From: Mycoplasma sp. Mirounga ES2805-ORL | GTDB taxonomy: Bacteria; Bacillota_I; Bacilli_A; Mycoplasmatales; Metamycoplasmataceae | Assembly: GCF_017084445.1 (NCBI RefSeq) | Contig: NZ_CP070947.1 | Coordinates: 124,001 to 188,000, forward strand | DNA length: 64,000 nucleotides | Direction of reading: 5' to 3' | Part shown: positions 9,396-20,611 of the stretch, one piece after another | Layout: the number at the start of each line of letters is the position of its first letter | How positions within the stretch are numbered: position 1 is the first letter of the stretch | Position numbers and translations under genes: made by a program | The notes under the pieces: model-generated | Databases searched by the model: none | Told to the model about the DNA's origin: nothing | The model's input: only the letters and a program-made list of their open reading frames with translations

Positions 9396-11381
9396 ATGAA
9401 AAGATTAAATTGTACATATGAATTTAAGAGCGATAATGAATATCCATGATTATTAAAACATCCAAAAATTAAAGAAGGTTTAGCAAAATTTAAAACAAGA
9501 AGTGATGCGCTTGAATGATACATGCTTCTTAATTTTGAAACAGCTATTTGATTCCAAAATGAAAAAAGAATATTTGCTGGTCAATTGACAATTGACTCAA
9601 ATAAAGATAAGTCCAAATGATTTAATTACATAAAAACTGCAGGTTTTGATGGAGGAGCAACATATTCTGGAATTTGTAACGAATTAAATATTGATCCTTT
9701 CACTTTCAAACATGATGATAGCAACGCAATTGAAAGATTTGACAATCTTGACTTTGTTTTAATTTCTGACCCTGAAACATACTTCCCAGAAAAACTTGAA
9801 GTAAAGAAAAAAGCTAAGAGTAAAGACGTTGTTGATGTTGATCAAATTAAATCAAAATATCAAGCACAAATCGATGAGCTTATGAAGCAAATAAACCAAA
9901 ATAGCGCCGAAGTTGATCGTGATTTAGAAGAATTAAAAAATGCTTTGAATCAAAAAGAAGTGGACTTTGAAGATTTAAATGCAAAAATAGAACAATTAAA
10001 AAATGCAAATAACACATATGAAAAATTAGTACATATTGAATATAAATCACTAAGTAGTAATGATTTAGTTGGTGCAGTAGCAGTTTATAATGATAAATTA
10101 AATGAAATTATTGAAAATTTAAAAAATACAACAACAACAAGAAAAGATTTTGCAAAAATAGAAGAAAATATTAAGAATTTTGATAATGATATTTGTCAAA
10201 TAAAAAATAAAGATAGTCTTAAACATAAGTTAGTTTTAGATAAACTATATGAAGAATTCACCTTTGCAAGTAAAAAATTACTTAATGAAATTCAAATTGA
10301 TGAATCATTAGATAATGGTGAAGATATATCCGCAACTTTTATGGATTCAAAAAATAATGAAGTTAAAAAAATTGCATTTGAGACTTCTTATGTTCTTGTT
10401 GACTTAAAGTTTGTAACTTTTGTGCCAAAAGATAAATACAATTATGAAATTCCTGAAACCGGTGTTCGTTCAAGATATTCAATCACAGTTGTTAATAGTG
10501 ATGATCAAACAAAAACAACTACAATTTCTTCTGACTTGCATTCTGAGGATAAAAAACCAGAATCTAGTGATATTAACAAACAAAAAATTAAATCATTACC
10601 TAATAAAAATGTTATACATAGTGCAATAAATATGTCTGATTCTGAATTTGATAATATGCAAAGCCAAAAAGAAAATGAAGATTTGACAAAAACAATGTTA
10701 ATAAAAAGATTAACTAAAAAAGAAGAATTTGAAAAAGCTAAAGATAGTAATATAAGACCATTAGTTCAAGTATTTCCTGGTGAGGATTTAGAATTAGAAG
10801 TAATTAGTAAATCGAGAGAAACTGAAATAGCTTTACCAGGCAATTTGAAAGATATAAAAGAAGAAATAGTTTATAAAAAAGTTTCCTCTTCTAATAATGA
10901 CAATAAAATTGATGGTGATTCAAATAATGTTTTTAAAGCAATTGAAGCTGAAAACAACGGTTTAGATGAAATATTAGAACTAGAAGAGGAAAGCGAAGTT
11001 GAAGATCCAGAAGAAATATTAAGTAATTACGAATTTTGCGAACTAACTCCTATAAAAATCTTGAGTTTGGAAGGCGATCCAAAACAAATTAAAGAAGAAA
11101 TTTTTTACAAAAAAGTGACACCGTATTACAAAAAATCAAAACTTAATAATTATGCAAAGAATGAAGAAATAGGTTTTGTTAACACAAATGAAATAACTGA
11201 TTCTAATTCAATTAAAGTTACTAAAAAACGTAAATCAAAACAAAAAGAAGTCGGATTCTCATTGCTTATAGTTTTACTTATAATTCTAATTACCGCAATC
11301 GTTCTATTGTTACTTAATCATTTTCATGTTATTAGTATTACTAATTGAATTGAATCTATTAAAAAAATATTTAATAAATAA
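9396..11381 (+). CDS. Tail-anchored coiled-coil protein, paralogue of the protein at 56880-57908
   Basis: This 661-residue protein begins at the ATG behind a GCGAGG ribosome site. Residues 1-130 form a domain (MKRLNCTYEFKSDNEYPWLL, then HPKIKEGLAKFKTRSDALEW, then IWFQ and TAGFDGG) that is clearly homologous to the N-terminus of the minus-strand protein at 57908. The middle is rich in Lys, Glu, Asn and Asp with coiled-coil heptads at about 160-300. A short internal repeat (KDIKEEIVYKKV near 490 and KQIKEEIFYKKV near 568) is present. One strong membrane helix lies at about 620-645, with a short charged tail. It has no signal peptide, so the bulk is probably cytoplasmic with a C-terminal anchor. 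Function unknown; a cytoskeletal or membrane-scaffold role is speculation. Confidence 0.75.
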
Positions 11382-11419
11382 TAAATTAGTTATTTAGAAA
11401 AAAGATTGGAAATAAATAT

Positions 11420-12784
11420 ATGTTAAAAAATGAAGAAAAAGATGTGAATAAAATAATTGCGCACTTAAAAAATTCTGGATTCGTTTTTCAAGGAAGCGAA
11501 ATTTATGGAGGTTTAGCAAATACTTGGGACTATGGTCCAGTAGGTTCATTATTAAAAGATAATATTGCAAAGGAATGAAAAAAATTTTTTATTTTTAAAG
11601 AAGAAAATAATCACCTTATCGATTCAAAAATATTAATGAATCCAAATGTATGAAAAACAAGTGGTCACGTTTCTAACTTTAATGATCCTTTAATTGAAAA
11701 TAAGGTTAATGGTAAGAGATATCGTGCTGATAAATTAATCGCTGAAATTGATCCAACAATTATTCCTGAAACGCTTTCATTTGAACAAATGAAAGACTTT
11801 TTAGTTAAGAACTTAAAAAAATATGAAGGCGATAAAACTGACTGGACTGATATTAAAAAATTTAACTTGATGTTTGAAACGAAGCAAGGCGTTACTGAAG
11901 AAAGCAAAAGTTTAATTTATTTAAGACCAGAAACTGCCCAAGGCATTATGGTTAATTTTAAAAATGTTTTACGTGCCACTAGATCTAAATTACCTATGGG
12001 TATTGGTCAAGTTGGTAAAAGTTTTAGAAATGAAGTTACACCAGGAAATTTTATATTTAGAACTCGTGAATTTGAACAAATGGAATTGGAAGTATTTTGC
12101 TATCCTGACCAAGCAAAAGCAACACATGAATACTATATTCAAAAAGCAGTTGATTTTGTAAAAAAATTAGGTATTAAAGAAAATAATTTCAGAATAAGAG
12201 CTCATGATAAAGAAGAATTATCACATTATTCTGATGCAACTAGTGACATTGAATATAAGTTTCCTTTTGGATGAGGGGAACTTTTGGGTATTGCTAACAG
12301 AACGAACTTTGATTTAAGATCTCACTCAGAAGCGACTGGAGAAAAATTAGAATATTTAGATCCAATAACAAACGAAAAATTTATACCTTATGTTATTGAA
12401 CCATCAATGGGTTTAGACAGATTAATGTTTGCAATTATTATTGATGCTTATGACGAAGAACAATTAGATAATGAAACACGTCTTGTGTTAAGATTAGACA
12501 AAAAACTAGCACCATACAGAGTTGCAATTTTACCTCTACAAAAGAAATTGAGTGAAGAAGCTAAGAAAATTTATGACTCTTTAATCGAACAAAATATAAT
12601 TGCTGTTTTTGATGAAACAGGCTCAATTGGTAAACGTTATAGAAGACAAGATTCTATTGGAACTCCTTATTGTATAACATTTGATTTTGATTCATTAGAA
12701 GATAATTGTGTGACTATTAGAGATCGTGATTCAATGAAGCAAGAAAGAATTCAAATTAGTAAAATAGGAGACTTTATAAAATAA
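11420..12784 (+). CDS. glyS: Glycyl-tRNA synthetase (alpha2 type)
   Basis: This 454-residue class II synthetase charges tRNA-Gly. It is the single-chain dimeric type used by mollicutes, archaea and eukaryotes, not the GlyQ/GlyS tetramer. [22 protein letters not shown] is the N-terminal hallmark region. [12 protein letters not shown] and [15 protein letters not shown] give motif 2 with the REFEQMELE element, EPSMGLDRL is motif 3, and the anticodon-binding domain follows ([10 protein letters not shown]). dnaG begins on the base right after its stop codon, so this gene leads the glyS-dnaG-rpoD-Nif3 unit. The start ATG follows a GATTGGA sequence, a weak ribosome site. Confidence 0.97.
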
Positions 12785-14695
12785 ATGGACAATAAACAAG
12801 AAAACAAAAATCAACTAGATGAACTATTAACTAAAGTTGACATAGTTGATATTATTTCTAGTTTTATAACTTTGACTAAAAAAGGTCAAAGTTATCTTTC
12901 ATTATGTCCATTTCATAATGACTCAAACCCATCTATGCATATAGATCCTAAAAAGCAAATTTATAAATGTTTTGCTTGTGGAGCTGGCGGCAATGTCTTG
13001 AAATTTTTAGTTAATTATAAAAAAATTACATATTCAGAAGCCATTAAATATTTGGTTGACAAATATTCATTAGAAGTAGATCCTAGTTTATATTATTCAG
13101 CTATTAAAAAACCAAAATATACTGAAGAAGAACTAGAAATATTGGAGCTTATTAAAAAAACCAACTCCTTTTATAAATTGGAACTATTAAAAAACATAAA
13201 TGTTAGTCAAGAAGTGAAAGCTTTTTGGGATGAAAGAGGCTTAACTAATGACATAGCCAATTTTTTTAATATAGGTTATAGTAGTCAAGGTTTATTTAAA
13301 ACAATATTTGAAAAAGAATTAAAAGAAAAACCAGATTTATTAGCAAAGGGCGGTTTAATTGAACCTGTAAAATTAAAGGAATTTTTTTATAATAGAATTA
13401 CTTTTGCAATAACCGATTCTGATAATAATATTGTAGGTTTTAGTGCAAGAACTATTGATAAAAACCTAAAACCCAAATATATAAATAGTCCAGATAATAA
13501 ATTTTTTCAAAAATCTAAAATTCTCTATAACTACTATAATGCTATAAGCAACTCTCGTGACGATTCAATAATAATAACTGAAGGTTTTTTTGATGTTATT
13601 GCTTTATATAAAGCAGGAATTAAGAATAGCGTTTGTCTAATGGGGACAGCTTTAACTATTGAACACTTAAAATTATTAGATAAAAAACATGTTATTTTAT
13701 TTTTAGATGGCGATGATGCAGGAATAAACGCAACAATTAAATCGCTAGAACTATTAATTAGTCATAATATCAAAACAAGTGTAGTTGTAAATAAATCAAG
13801 AAAAGATCCTGATGAAATTTTAAATTCATCTGGTTCAAAATTCTTAATAAGTATGATTAATGAATCTATAAACGGTTTAGATTTTCTTTATAGTTATTTT
13901 AAAAATAAATTTAATCTCATATCTATGCAAAATAATTCGCTTGATGCACTTGAAGGATTTAATAAAGATTTTGATGTATTTTTAAAATATACTCCAGATA
14001 ATATTAAGAATTATTACAAAGAAAAATTTAAAAAAGAATTTACATTTGAGCTACAAGTAAATTCCGAGATTGCAAAAAATATAAGCGTTAGAGAAAATAT
14101 TAATAGTAATTATGACAATTATTATCCTGAGGAAAATGGCTTTCAATATATGCCTTCAATTCCTAATCAAGAAGATTTTTTGGGTGAGAGTAATTCATAT
14201 TCAAAACCTTTATTAAAAAAACAAAATAATTCTTCATTTTCGAAACTAGATAAAGTTGATGTTTTATTTTTATATTTGTTAAAACATCCTGATTTAGTAT
14301 CATTATTTATTGAAAAAGCAAACCAAGATATCTTTGATTCCTTTAGAGTTATGGACAGGGATAAAAAACAAGAAATTAAAAGCGAAATTTTGGAAGCAAT
14401 TTATAATAATACATTGTATGATAATTTAAATAAGTTTAAAGAGGACTATCAAAAATATGATAATGATTCATATGCTATAATTCTTAATGACTTTTCTTCG
14501 GATAGTAATGATAAAGAAATTATAAAGAGTAATTTTGAAGATTTATATATTAATGCATTTAGAGAATTATCAGATAATATATTTAAAAATTTTTATGATA
14601 AAAAAGAAATTATTTCTAAAAATGAAAAACTTTATGAAAACAAAAAAGAATTAGCACTAACCATTAAACGCATTAAGGAGAGCCATGACGAATAA
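12785..14695 (+). CDS. dnaG: DNA primase DnaG
   Basis: This 636-residue primase makes RNA primers at the replication fork. The N-terminal zinc-binding domain shows Cys41, His44, Cys62 and Cys65 (CPFH and KCFACGAGG). The catalytic core contains VGFSARTI and KYINSPD, and the TOPRIM domain has TEGFFDVIAL (Glu266) with the metal-binding group DGDDAG at 308-313. The C-terminal third is poorly conserved and presumably contacts the replicative helicase. It starts directly after glyS, and its last 11 bases overlap the start of rpoD, the classic dnaG-rpoD arrangement. Confidence 0.97.
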   Translation: MDNKQENKNQLDELLTKVDIVDIISSFITLTKKGQSYLSLCPFHNDSNPSMHIDPKKQIYKCFACGAGGNVLKFLVNYKKITYSEAIKYLVDKYSLEVDPSLYYSAIKKPKYTEEELEILELIKKTNSFYKLELLKNINVSQEVKAFWDERGLTNDIANFFNIGYSSQGLFKTIFEKELKEKPDLLAKGGLIEPVKLKEFFYNRITFAITDSDNNIVGFSARTIDKNLKPKYINSPDNKFFQKSKILYNYYNAISNSRDDSIIITEGFFDVIALYKAGIKNSVCLMGTALTIEHLKLLDKKHVILFLDGDDAGINATIKSLELLISHNIKTSVVVNKSRKDPDEILNSSGSKFLISMINESINGLDFLYSYFKNKFNLISMQNNSLDALEGFNKDFDVFLKYTPDNIKNYYKEKFKKEFTFELQVNSEIAKNISVRENINSNYDNYYPEENGFQYMPSIPNQEDFLGESNSYSKPLLKKQNNSSFSKLDKVDVLFLYLLKHPDLVSLFIEKANQDIFDSFRVMDRDKKQEIKSEILEAIYNNTLYDNLNKFKEDYQKYDNDSYAIILNDFSSDSNDKEIIKSNFEDLYINAFRELSDNIFKNFYDKKEIISKNEKLYENKKELALTIKRIKESHDE

Positions 14696-16181
14696 AAAAA
14701 ATAACGACAAAACTGAAAACAATAGTTACAAAGAAATTATAAAAATTCTTGAAAAACAACTTAAAAAGTCTAAAAAAACTATGTTTACACAAAGTGAGTT
14801 TTTTGATTTTATGGATAAATTAAAAATAGATGTTGATCCTGATAATGATGAATTTCTTGATATTTTAATTAATCAAAAAATACTTTCACCCGAAACTGAT
14901 GAAGGTGATTTAGATTCTGTTGATGAAGAAGAAATTGAAAAACAAATTAAAGAACTAAGCAAATCAAAGAAAAAAGCCAATAAAAAAACAGAAGAATCAG
15001 ATGAAGAAGATTTAGAAATTGATTTCGATGATGATGATTTTGAAGAGGATGAAGAAATCGATCCTGATGATACGGACGATTTAATTGATATCGATAAATA
15101 TCAAGATAGCATTGAATACAACATCGAAGATGATGATGATTTTGAAAATTCGGATGAGTATGATACTGATACAACTACATTAAGCGCAAAGAAAAAAGGT
15201 AATAAAAAATCTGACTCTAGATTAGAATTGATTACTTATGATGATGAGGAAATAGTTCTAGATGATGATTCTCATAAAATCACTAATAAAGCTCTTCGTA
15301 ATAAATTGACTGAAACCAATGACATTGTTAAATGATACATGCGTTGAATCGGTAAATACGGTAAATTATTAACTCTTGAAGAAGAAAGACATTTAGCTAA
15401 AGAAATGGAAAAGGGCGGCTTTAGAGGTAAAAGAGCTAGAGATAAATTAATTAAAAGAAATCTACGTTTAGTTATAAATAATGCCAAAAAATATAAAAAC
15501 CGCGGATTAAGTTTTATTGACTTGATTTCAGAAGGTAATTCGGGCATTGTTAAGGCTGTTCAAAAATATAATGTAAATAAAGGTTTTAAATTTTCAACAT
15601 ATGCAACATGATGAATCCGTCAAGCAATTACTCGTGCTGTTGCAGACCAAGCAAGAACTATTCGTGTTCCGGTTCATATGGTTGAAACTATTAATAAAAT
15701 AACTAAAATTGAACGTGAATTACAACAAGAATTAGGTGCTGATCCAACTGATGAACAAATTGCTGAAAGATATGGTCATGGATATAATGCAAAAAAAGTT
15801 AGATATATCCGTAAAATCAATATTGATCCAATTTCATTAGACAAGCAAATTGGTAAAGAAAATGATTCAGCTTTTAGTGATTTTGTTAAAGATGAAAGCG
15901 TTATTAGTCCTAATGATTATGCAGCAAATGAAGAACTTGTTGAAGTTATGAATAAAATGTTAGAAGAAACATTAGAACGTGATGAGTATGTTTTGATTTG
16001 CAAACGTTATGGCGTTGGCCATGATGAAAATGGCAATAGATATAAGATGGCTAGTTTAGAAGAGCTTGCAGAAGATCGTGGTGTATCTAAAGAAAGAATA
16101 AGACAAATTGAAAACAAAATTCTTAGAAAACTTAAAAATAGCAGTATTAAAGGTAAAAATCTAAAGGATTTCCTTAAATAA
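14685..16181 (+). CDS. rpoD: RNA polymerase primary sigma factor
   Basis: This 498-residue sigma-70 factor directs promoter recognition. It has an N-terminal region of about 210 residues; roughly residues 65-170 are extremely rich in Asp and Glu and probably disordered. Region 2 follows ([19 protein letters not shown], then [20 protein letters not shown] and [14 protein letters not shown], the -10-binding helix with UGA-coded Trp). Region 3 is [18 protein letters not shown], and region 4 has the -35-binding helix-turn-helix [20 protein letters not shown]. It overlaps dnaG by 11 bases and the next gene by one base. It is probably the main sigma factor of this organism. Confidence 0.97.
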
Positions 16182-16960
16182 TGCAATTAAGACGTTTAAC
16201 CAAATATTTATTAGAAAAATATCCACTAGAAGATAAAGAAGATTGAGATCCTAGTGGTTTTTCTGTTAAATTTAATCTTTCTGAAAAAATAACTGGAATC
16301 GTTGTTGGAATTGATTTAACAAAAGAGGTTCTAGATAAAGCTATAGAAACAAATTCAAATTTAATTATTACTCATCATCCATTTAAGTGAGAAGATGATT
16401 GAGAAACTGAAAAAATTAATGCCCCATATAAATTAGATTTTTTAGAAATACTTAAAGAAAAAAGAATCAATGTTTTGTGTTTACATACTAATTTTGATAA
16501 TCAAGACGATGGGACATCATATCAAATAGTTAAAAGGCTAAAATTAGAATCTAATTTAGTCCCTTTTGATGACAAGTATGCAAAGATAATAAAATGAAAT
16601 AAAGATATTAAGAGTTTGATAAAACTTTTTAATACTAACTTAAATTTATATCAATTTAGAAGTAATTTTAATGAAGAATGTTTTTTACAAAACAACTATA
16701 ATATTGGTATATTGGCCGGTTCTGGTCCGATAGATTTAGCTAATAAATTATCTAGCGGCTATGTTGATCTTGTTATAACAAGTGATATTAAATGAAGTGA
16801 TTGAATTAATTACCGAGAATCAAAATTTAAAATTCTTGAAATCTCTCATTTAGATGAACAAGTTTTTGTTTATAAAATTTATGAAGATTTAGTAAATAAA
16901 TTTAATAATTTAAAAATATCTACTATTTTTATTGATGAACCATATCATAACGTAAAATAA
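16181..16960 (+). CDS. Nif3-like dinuclear metal-centre protein
   Basis: This 259-residue member of the Nif3/YqfO (DUF34) family has the usual short bacterial length. The metal-binding motif IITHHP supplies His65 and His66. Other hallmarks are EDWDPSGFSV near residue 22 (usually w.DnsGl), HTNFDNQDDG (usually H...D...GG), and, late, ISHLDEQ, where families normally have GHy.sE; the final His and Glu are kept. The ATG shares one base with the rpoD stop codon, so it is co-expressed with dnaG and rpoD. The molecular role is not firmly established for the family; GTP cyclohydrolase-like and chaperone roles have been proposed. Confidence 0.85.
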
Positions 16961-16983
16961 TTTTTCTACCCTGATATAAGGTT

Positions 16984-16996
16984 TATAATAGTTACT
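16984..16996 (+). promoter_or_regulatory. -10 box directly before the dUTPase start
   Basis: An exact TATAAT at 16984-16989 ends only 7 bases before the ATG at 16997, and there is no ribosome site between them. Transcription would begin at or next to the ATG, implying a leaderless mRNA. Confidence 0.5.
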
Positions 16997-17485
16997 ATGA
17001 ATTTTAGTAGAATATATGAAATGCAAAAAAAATTGGATGCTGCCTATACAATTGATCCTAAGATAACAGAAGACAAAATTGGTTTTTTTCATAAGAGACT
17101 TTTAGCATTACTAGTTGAAGTTGGAGAATTTGCTAATGAAATCCAAACATTTAAATATTGAAAAAAACATAAAAATGTGGACATGAAAAAAGTATCCGAA
17201 GAATTTGCTGATGTTATGCATTTTCAAACATCACTCGCTTATCGTTTAGGTGCAAGTGAAATTATTGAACCTCTAATATTAGATGAAGACATAAATCTCC
17301 AATTAATAAAATATTATAGGTTGATTGTCAACTTAATGGAAGATTTGTCAAAAGAAAAGATAGAAGAAGTGTTGTCTGTTTCAATTGCATTAGCTCATAT
17401 GGTAGGTATTGATGATCAACAAATTTTTGATAATTATGAAGCTAAAAATAAGATTAATTATGAAAGAATAAGAAATAATTATTAA
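16997..17485 (+). CDS. dUTP diphosphatase (all-alpha, dimeric type)
   Basis: This 162-residue protein resembles the dimeric all-alpha NTP pyrophosphatases (dUTPase_2 family, MazG-related), which convert dUTP to dUMP and pyrophosphate and keep uracil out of DNA. LLVEVGEFANEIQTFKYW provides the Glu-x-x-Glu metal ligands, and EEFADVMHFQTSLAYRLG provides the second Glu and Asp. In this family these helices bind the metals and the nucleotide. It lies between the rpoD run and a bidirectional terminator, with its own likely leaderless promoter. Specificity for dUTP rather than another NTP is inferred from family resemblance. Confidence 0.85.
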
Positions 17486-17511
17486 TTTATCTTTATATTA
17501 TTAAAACTAAT

Positions 17512-17547
17512 AAAAAATACATAGCCTATTTTGACCATGTATTTTTT
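17512..17547. terminator. Bidirectional terminator between dUTPase and lipoprotein genes
   Basis: AAAAAATACAT (17512-17522) pairs perfectly with ATGTATTTTTT (17537-17547). A-rich and T-rich flanks let the stem end transcription from both sides, serving the plus-strand dUTPase and the minus-strand lipoprotein gene. Confidence 0.85.
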
Positions 17548-17553
17548 TATAAA

Positions 17554-18945
17554 TTAAACATTTGAATTTGCAACTGTATCTTTTGCTATAGCGAAGATTT
17601 CTTTTGTTAATTTTGGTGTCAATTTATCTACAAATTTTTTAGTACTTTTTCTTATTAGGGATTTCACAAAATCTGGAAGAGAATTAAAATTAGGTATTTT
17701 ATTTATTTCTTTTTCAATAAGAGCATTAGTTATTTTTTCCGAGATTAATGACGTTAATTTAGTTTCTTTATCTAGATTTTGAGAAACAAAAATTATTAAT
17801 ACAGTTTTTAATTCATTAATGCTTTCCATCATGTTTTGTTTAAATGGTTTTATGTATTTTTGAACAAAACTTTCACCTTGATTATGTTGTTTAATTTGCT
17901 CATCAGTTTTTGTACCAGCATTTTGAAAGTCTAGTTTTACATCTTCTACTGTAAAATCTTGGTTCTTAGAATTTTTTGTTTTCATTCATACATTTAAACT
18001 TCATCCATGTTTTGTGTTTATATCAAATTTATAGAAATCAATTTTATCTGATAGAGTTAGACTCATTTCGTTTTTTAATAAATCTTTAAGTATTGTCACA
18101 ATACCATTATATTCAGATTCTTTTCCTTTTGACTTAGCATCTTCTCTAGATATAACTCCTGTAAAATTGCTTGCTCCAGCAGACATAATTTGAGCTCTTA
18201 ATTTATCAATAAATCAAGATTCTTTAACAAGATAGTTATTTAATAGTTTTTTAAGTTCATCTGCATAGTTATTTAAATCTTCTTGTGTTTCAAATTCTGT
18301 AAAGTTGTTTAAAGAATCGATATTGTTTTCAAAAGCTTCTTCAATTTGTTTTGTTGATGCATATTCAAATAATTTCACAAATTGATCTCTTGATATTTTA
18401 GCAGTATATTCACCATAACCTATTTCTATGTTATGTTTTTGATATTGATTTTTCGTGTCTTTTCTATATTCTTGCATCTTTGAATAAGAAGATTTTAATT
18501 CTTCCATGAATGGATTTGCTTCATTCATCTTAGCATCAAATGTTTTTCCAACTGGTGCTGACGGAATAGCTTCTTTAAAACCTTTTAGAACAAATTCTTT
18601 TTGATTACTAATCAAAGTTAAATCTGTTTTATGTTTAATTACATATTTTATTGTTATTTGTTTGTCAACTGTTTTTACAAGTTCTATGATATTTATCACA
18701 AAATTATCAGATAATTTTTCATCAGTAATTTTAATTACTATATCATTTTGATTTACAGTATTAATTTTCTTGTTTGATTTATCAATAACGTCAAATGAAA
18801 CAGCATTATTTGCGTTATTTAAATAATTGATATCAATTTTAGAGCTATTTGTTTCATCTTTTTTTTCGTTATCGCCGCAACTAGCGGTTAGTGCAATTGG
18901 TAATACAGAAGGAATTACCAATGAAAATTTCAATATTTTTTTCAT
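17554..18945 (-). CDS. Surface lipoprotein with a repeat-containing promoter
   Basis: This 463-residue predicted lipoprotein reads through TGA-coded Trp residues. The signal peptide MKKILKFSLVIPSVLPIA ends in the lipobox LTASC (Cys23). A GAAAGGA ribosome site lies just before the ATG. The mature part has no domain I recognise: an N-terminal beta-rich segment of about 90 residues, then long charged helical stretches. The immediate upstream region contains (TA)17 between a TATAAT and a TTGACA, the architecture of a phase-variable promoter. Display on the cell surface is inferred from the lipobox; variable expression is inferred from the repeat. Confidence 0.85.
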
Positions 18946-18979
18946 AAAAGTCCTTTCAATATTTAAGAGATTTTCAAAA

Positions 18980-19036
<57 letters not shown>

Positions 19037-19114
19037 AAAAATGAATATTTTAGGTTAATAATGAGTTTATTTTTTTCAATAAAGTAAATTAAATAACTAA
19101 AAAAATAGGTATTT

Positions 19115-19142
19115 TAACTACCTATATATAATTAAGTTAGTA
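19115..19142 (+). promoter_or_regulatory. -10 box with upstream inverted repeat, BMP lipoprotein gene
   Basis: ATAGGTA (19115-19121) and TACCTAT (19129-19135) form a perfect inverted repeat with a 7-base spacer, ending 1 base before an exact TATAAT (19137-19142). Its position over the spacer of the promoter suits an operator. The regulator is unknown. Confidence 0.5.
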
Positions 19143-19213
19143 TTTTAATTTATTAATAATAGTTAAAATACAATTTATTTTAATAAGTGAGTAAAAGTAA
19201 AAAAAGGATGTAT

Positions 19214-20518
19214 ATGAAAAAGATTAAAAAAATGTTAATTGGAGCTTCTTTAAGTGCTTCAGCAATTGCACCAGCATTTGCAGTATCATGTGGTAAAGAT
19301 AGCACCGAAGGAATACAAAGAGACGTATATTTAGTTACCGATACAGGTCATGTTGATGACCAATCATTTAACCAACAAGGTTTTGAAGCGTTAAAAGAAA
19401 TTATCAAAGGCAGTGATGTTAAGGTAAGTAAAAGATATTCAGAACCTTCAGAAAAAGTTCATGATGGTTACAAAGCAGCTGAAATTAAAGGAATTAAGTA
19501 TATTATTGCCCCTGGTTTCACCCATATTGGTGCAATGGAAGAATACTGAAAAACTAAAAATGATTCTAAACTTAAGTTTCTTTTAGTTGATGGTTCATAC
19601 AAAGGCATGAATGGTGAAGGATTTCAAAAACATGGCAAGGATGTAGCTGGTGTTTTATTTAATACAAATGAGTCAGCATTTTTAGTTGGTGTTTATGCAG
19701 CTCAATATCTAGTTGAAATTGCTGAAGATAGAACACCATTAGTTTCAGCTTGAGGTGGGGGACAATTCCCTGGAGTCACAAACTTCATAACAGGTTTTAT
19801 TAATGGTGTTAAATATTATAATGATAATATGTTCGCAACATATGCAACAAAACATGCTGATGCTAAAAAAGTTAAATTCCTTTTAAAAGGTGAATTTAAA
19901 GACCAATTTGGAACTAACTTTATTCCAGGAGGAGGAACCTCTTGAGCTCAAACTTTAATTCAAGGTGGAGCAGATATTATTATGCCAGTTGCCGGTAGTC
20001 ATACAAAAGACTTAGTTGCTCAACTAGCAAGAGAATCAAAAGAGATTCAAAAAAGAGTTAAGGTAATTGGTGTTGATACTGATCAAAAATTAGCATTTAA
20101 AGAAAATGAAAAATTCTTCCTAACATCAGTTGAAAAGAACTTGAAAGATGCTTTAATTAAATTGTATATAAAGGTTGAAAAGGAAGCAAATAAAGATAAT
20201 GCTGAATTTAAATTACCTAAATCTCTTCAAAAATACGAAGTAAATGATGATATTAAAGGTTTTGGAGCAGATACTATTGGTACATGAAAAAATGGTCTAG
20301 TTGATTTTTCAGCACCTAGTGAAAAAATTGATCAAGACAAAAACAAAGTTAATAAAGCTAAAGAACTTTATAACAAAATTCATTCAGACGCTACTTTAAT
20401 TAGTATTGCTACTGGAAATACAAATATGGCTAATGAATGAGATGTTTATGCAGATAAAACAACATCAGCAAAATGGGAAAATAAAATAAAAGAAATTAAT
20501 ACTAATGCTGCTTGATAA
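19214..20518 (+). CDS. BMP-family nucleoside-binding lipoprotein
   Basis: This 434-residue BMP/PnrA-type substrate-binding lipoprotein captures purine nucleosides or related compounds outside the cell for an ABC importer. ATG 19214 is preferred because AAAAAGGA precedes it. The signal peptide ends in AVSC (Cys25). Family motifs are LVTDTGHVDDQSFNQQGFEAL, which begins the periplasmic-binding fold, and later SAWGGGQFPGVTNF, FIPGGGTSWAQTLIQGGADIIMPVAGS and VIGVDTDQ. The presumed transporter subunits are on the opposite strand immediately downstream, convergent across a terminator, so receptor and transporter have separate promoters. The substrate (nucleosides) is inferred from family knowledge. 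Confidence 0.93.
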
Positions 20519-20545
20519 TTAGAGCTATATAAAATTAGTAATATT

Positions 20546-20583
20546 AAAAGGTACATAATCAAAACGTTATGCACCTTTTTTAT
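20546..20583. terminator. Bidirectional terminator between BMP lipoprotein and ABC operon
   Basis: AAAAGGTACATAA (20546-20558) pairs with TTATGCACCTTTT (20567-20579) with one mismatch; T-rich and A-rich flanks lie on the two sides. It ends both convergent transcripts. Confidence 0.85.
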
Positions 20584-20611
20584 AATGGTTATTTTAATTG
20601 TTTTTATTATT

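Noticed and set aside
14947-15174. His-rich minus-strand reading frame opposite rpoD
   Set aside because: It is the complement of the Asp/Glu-rich part of the sigma factor and has no ribosome site.
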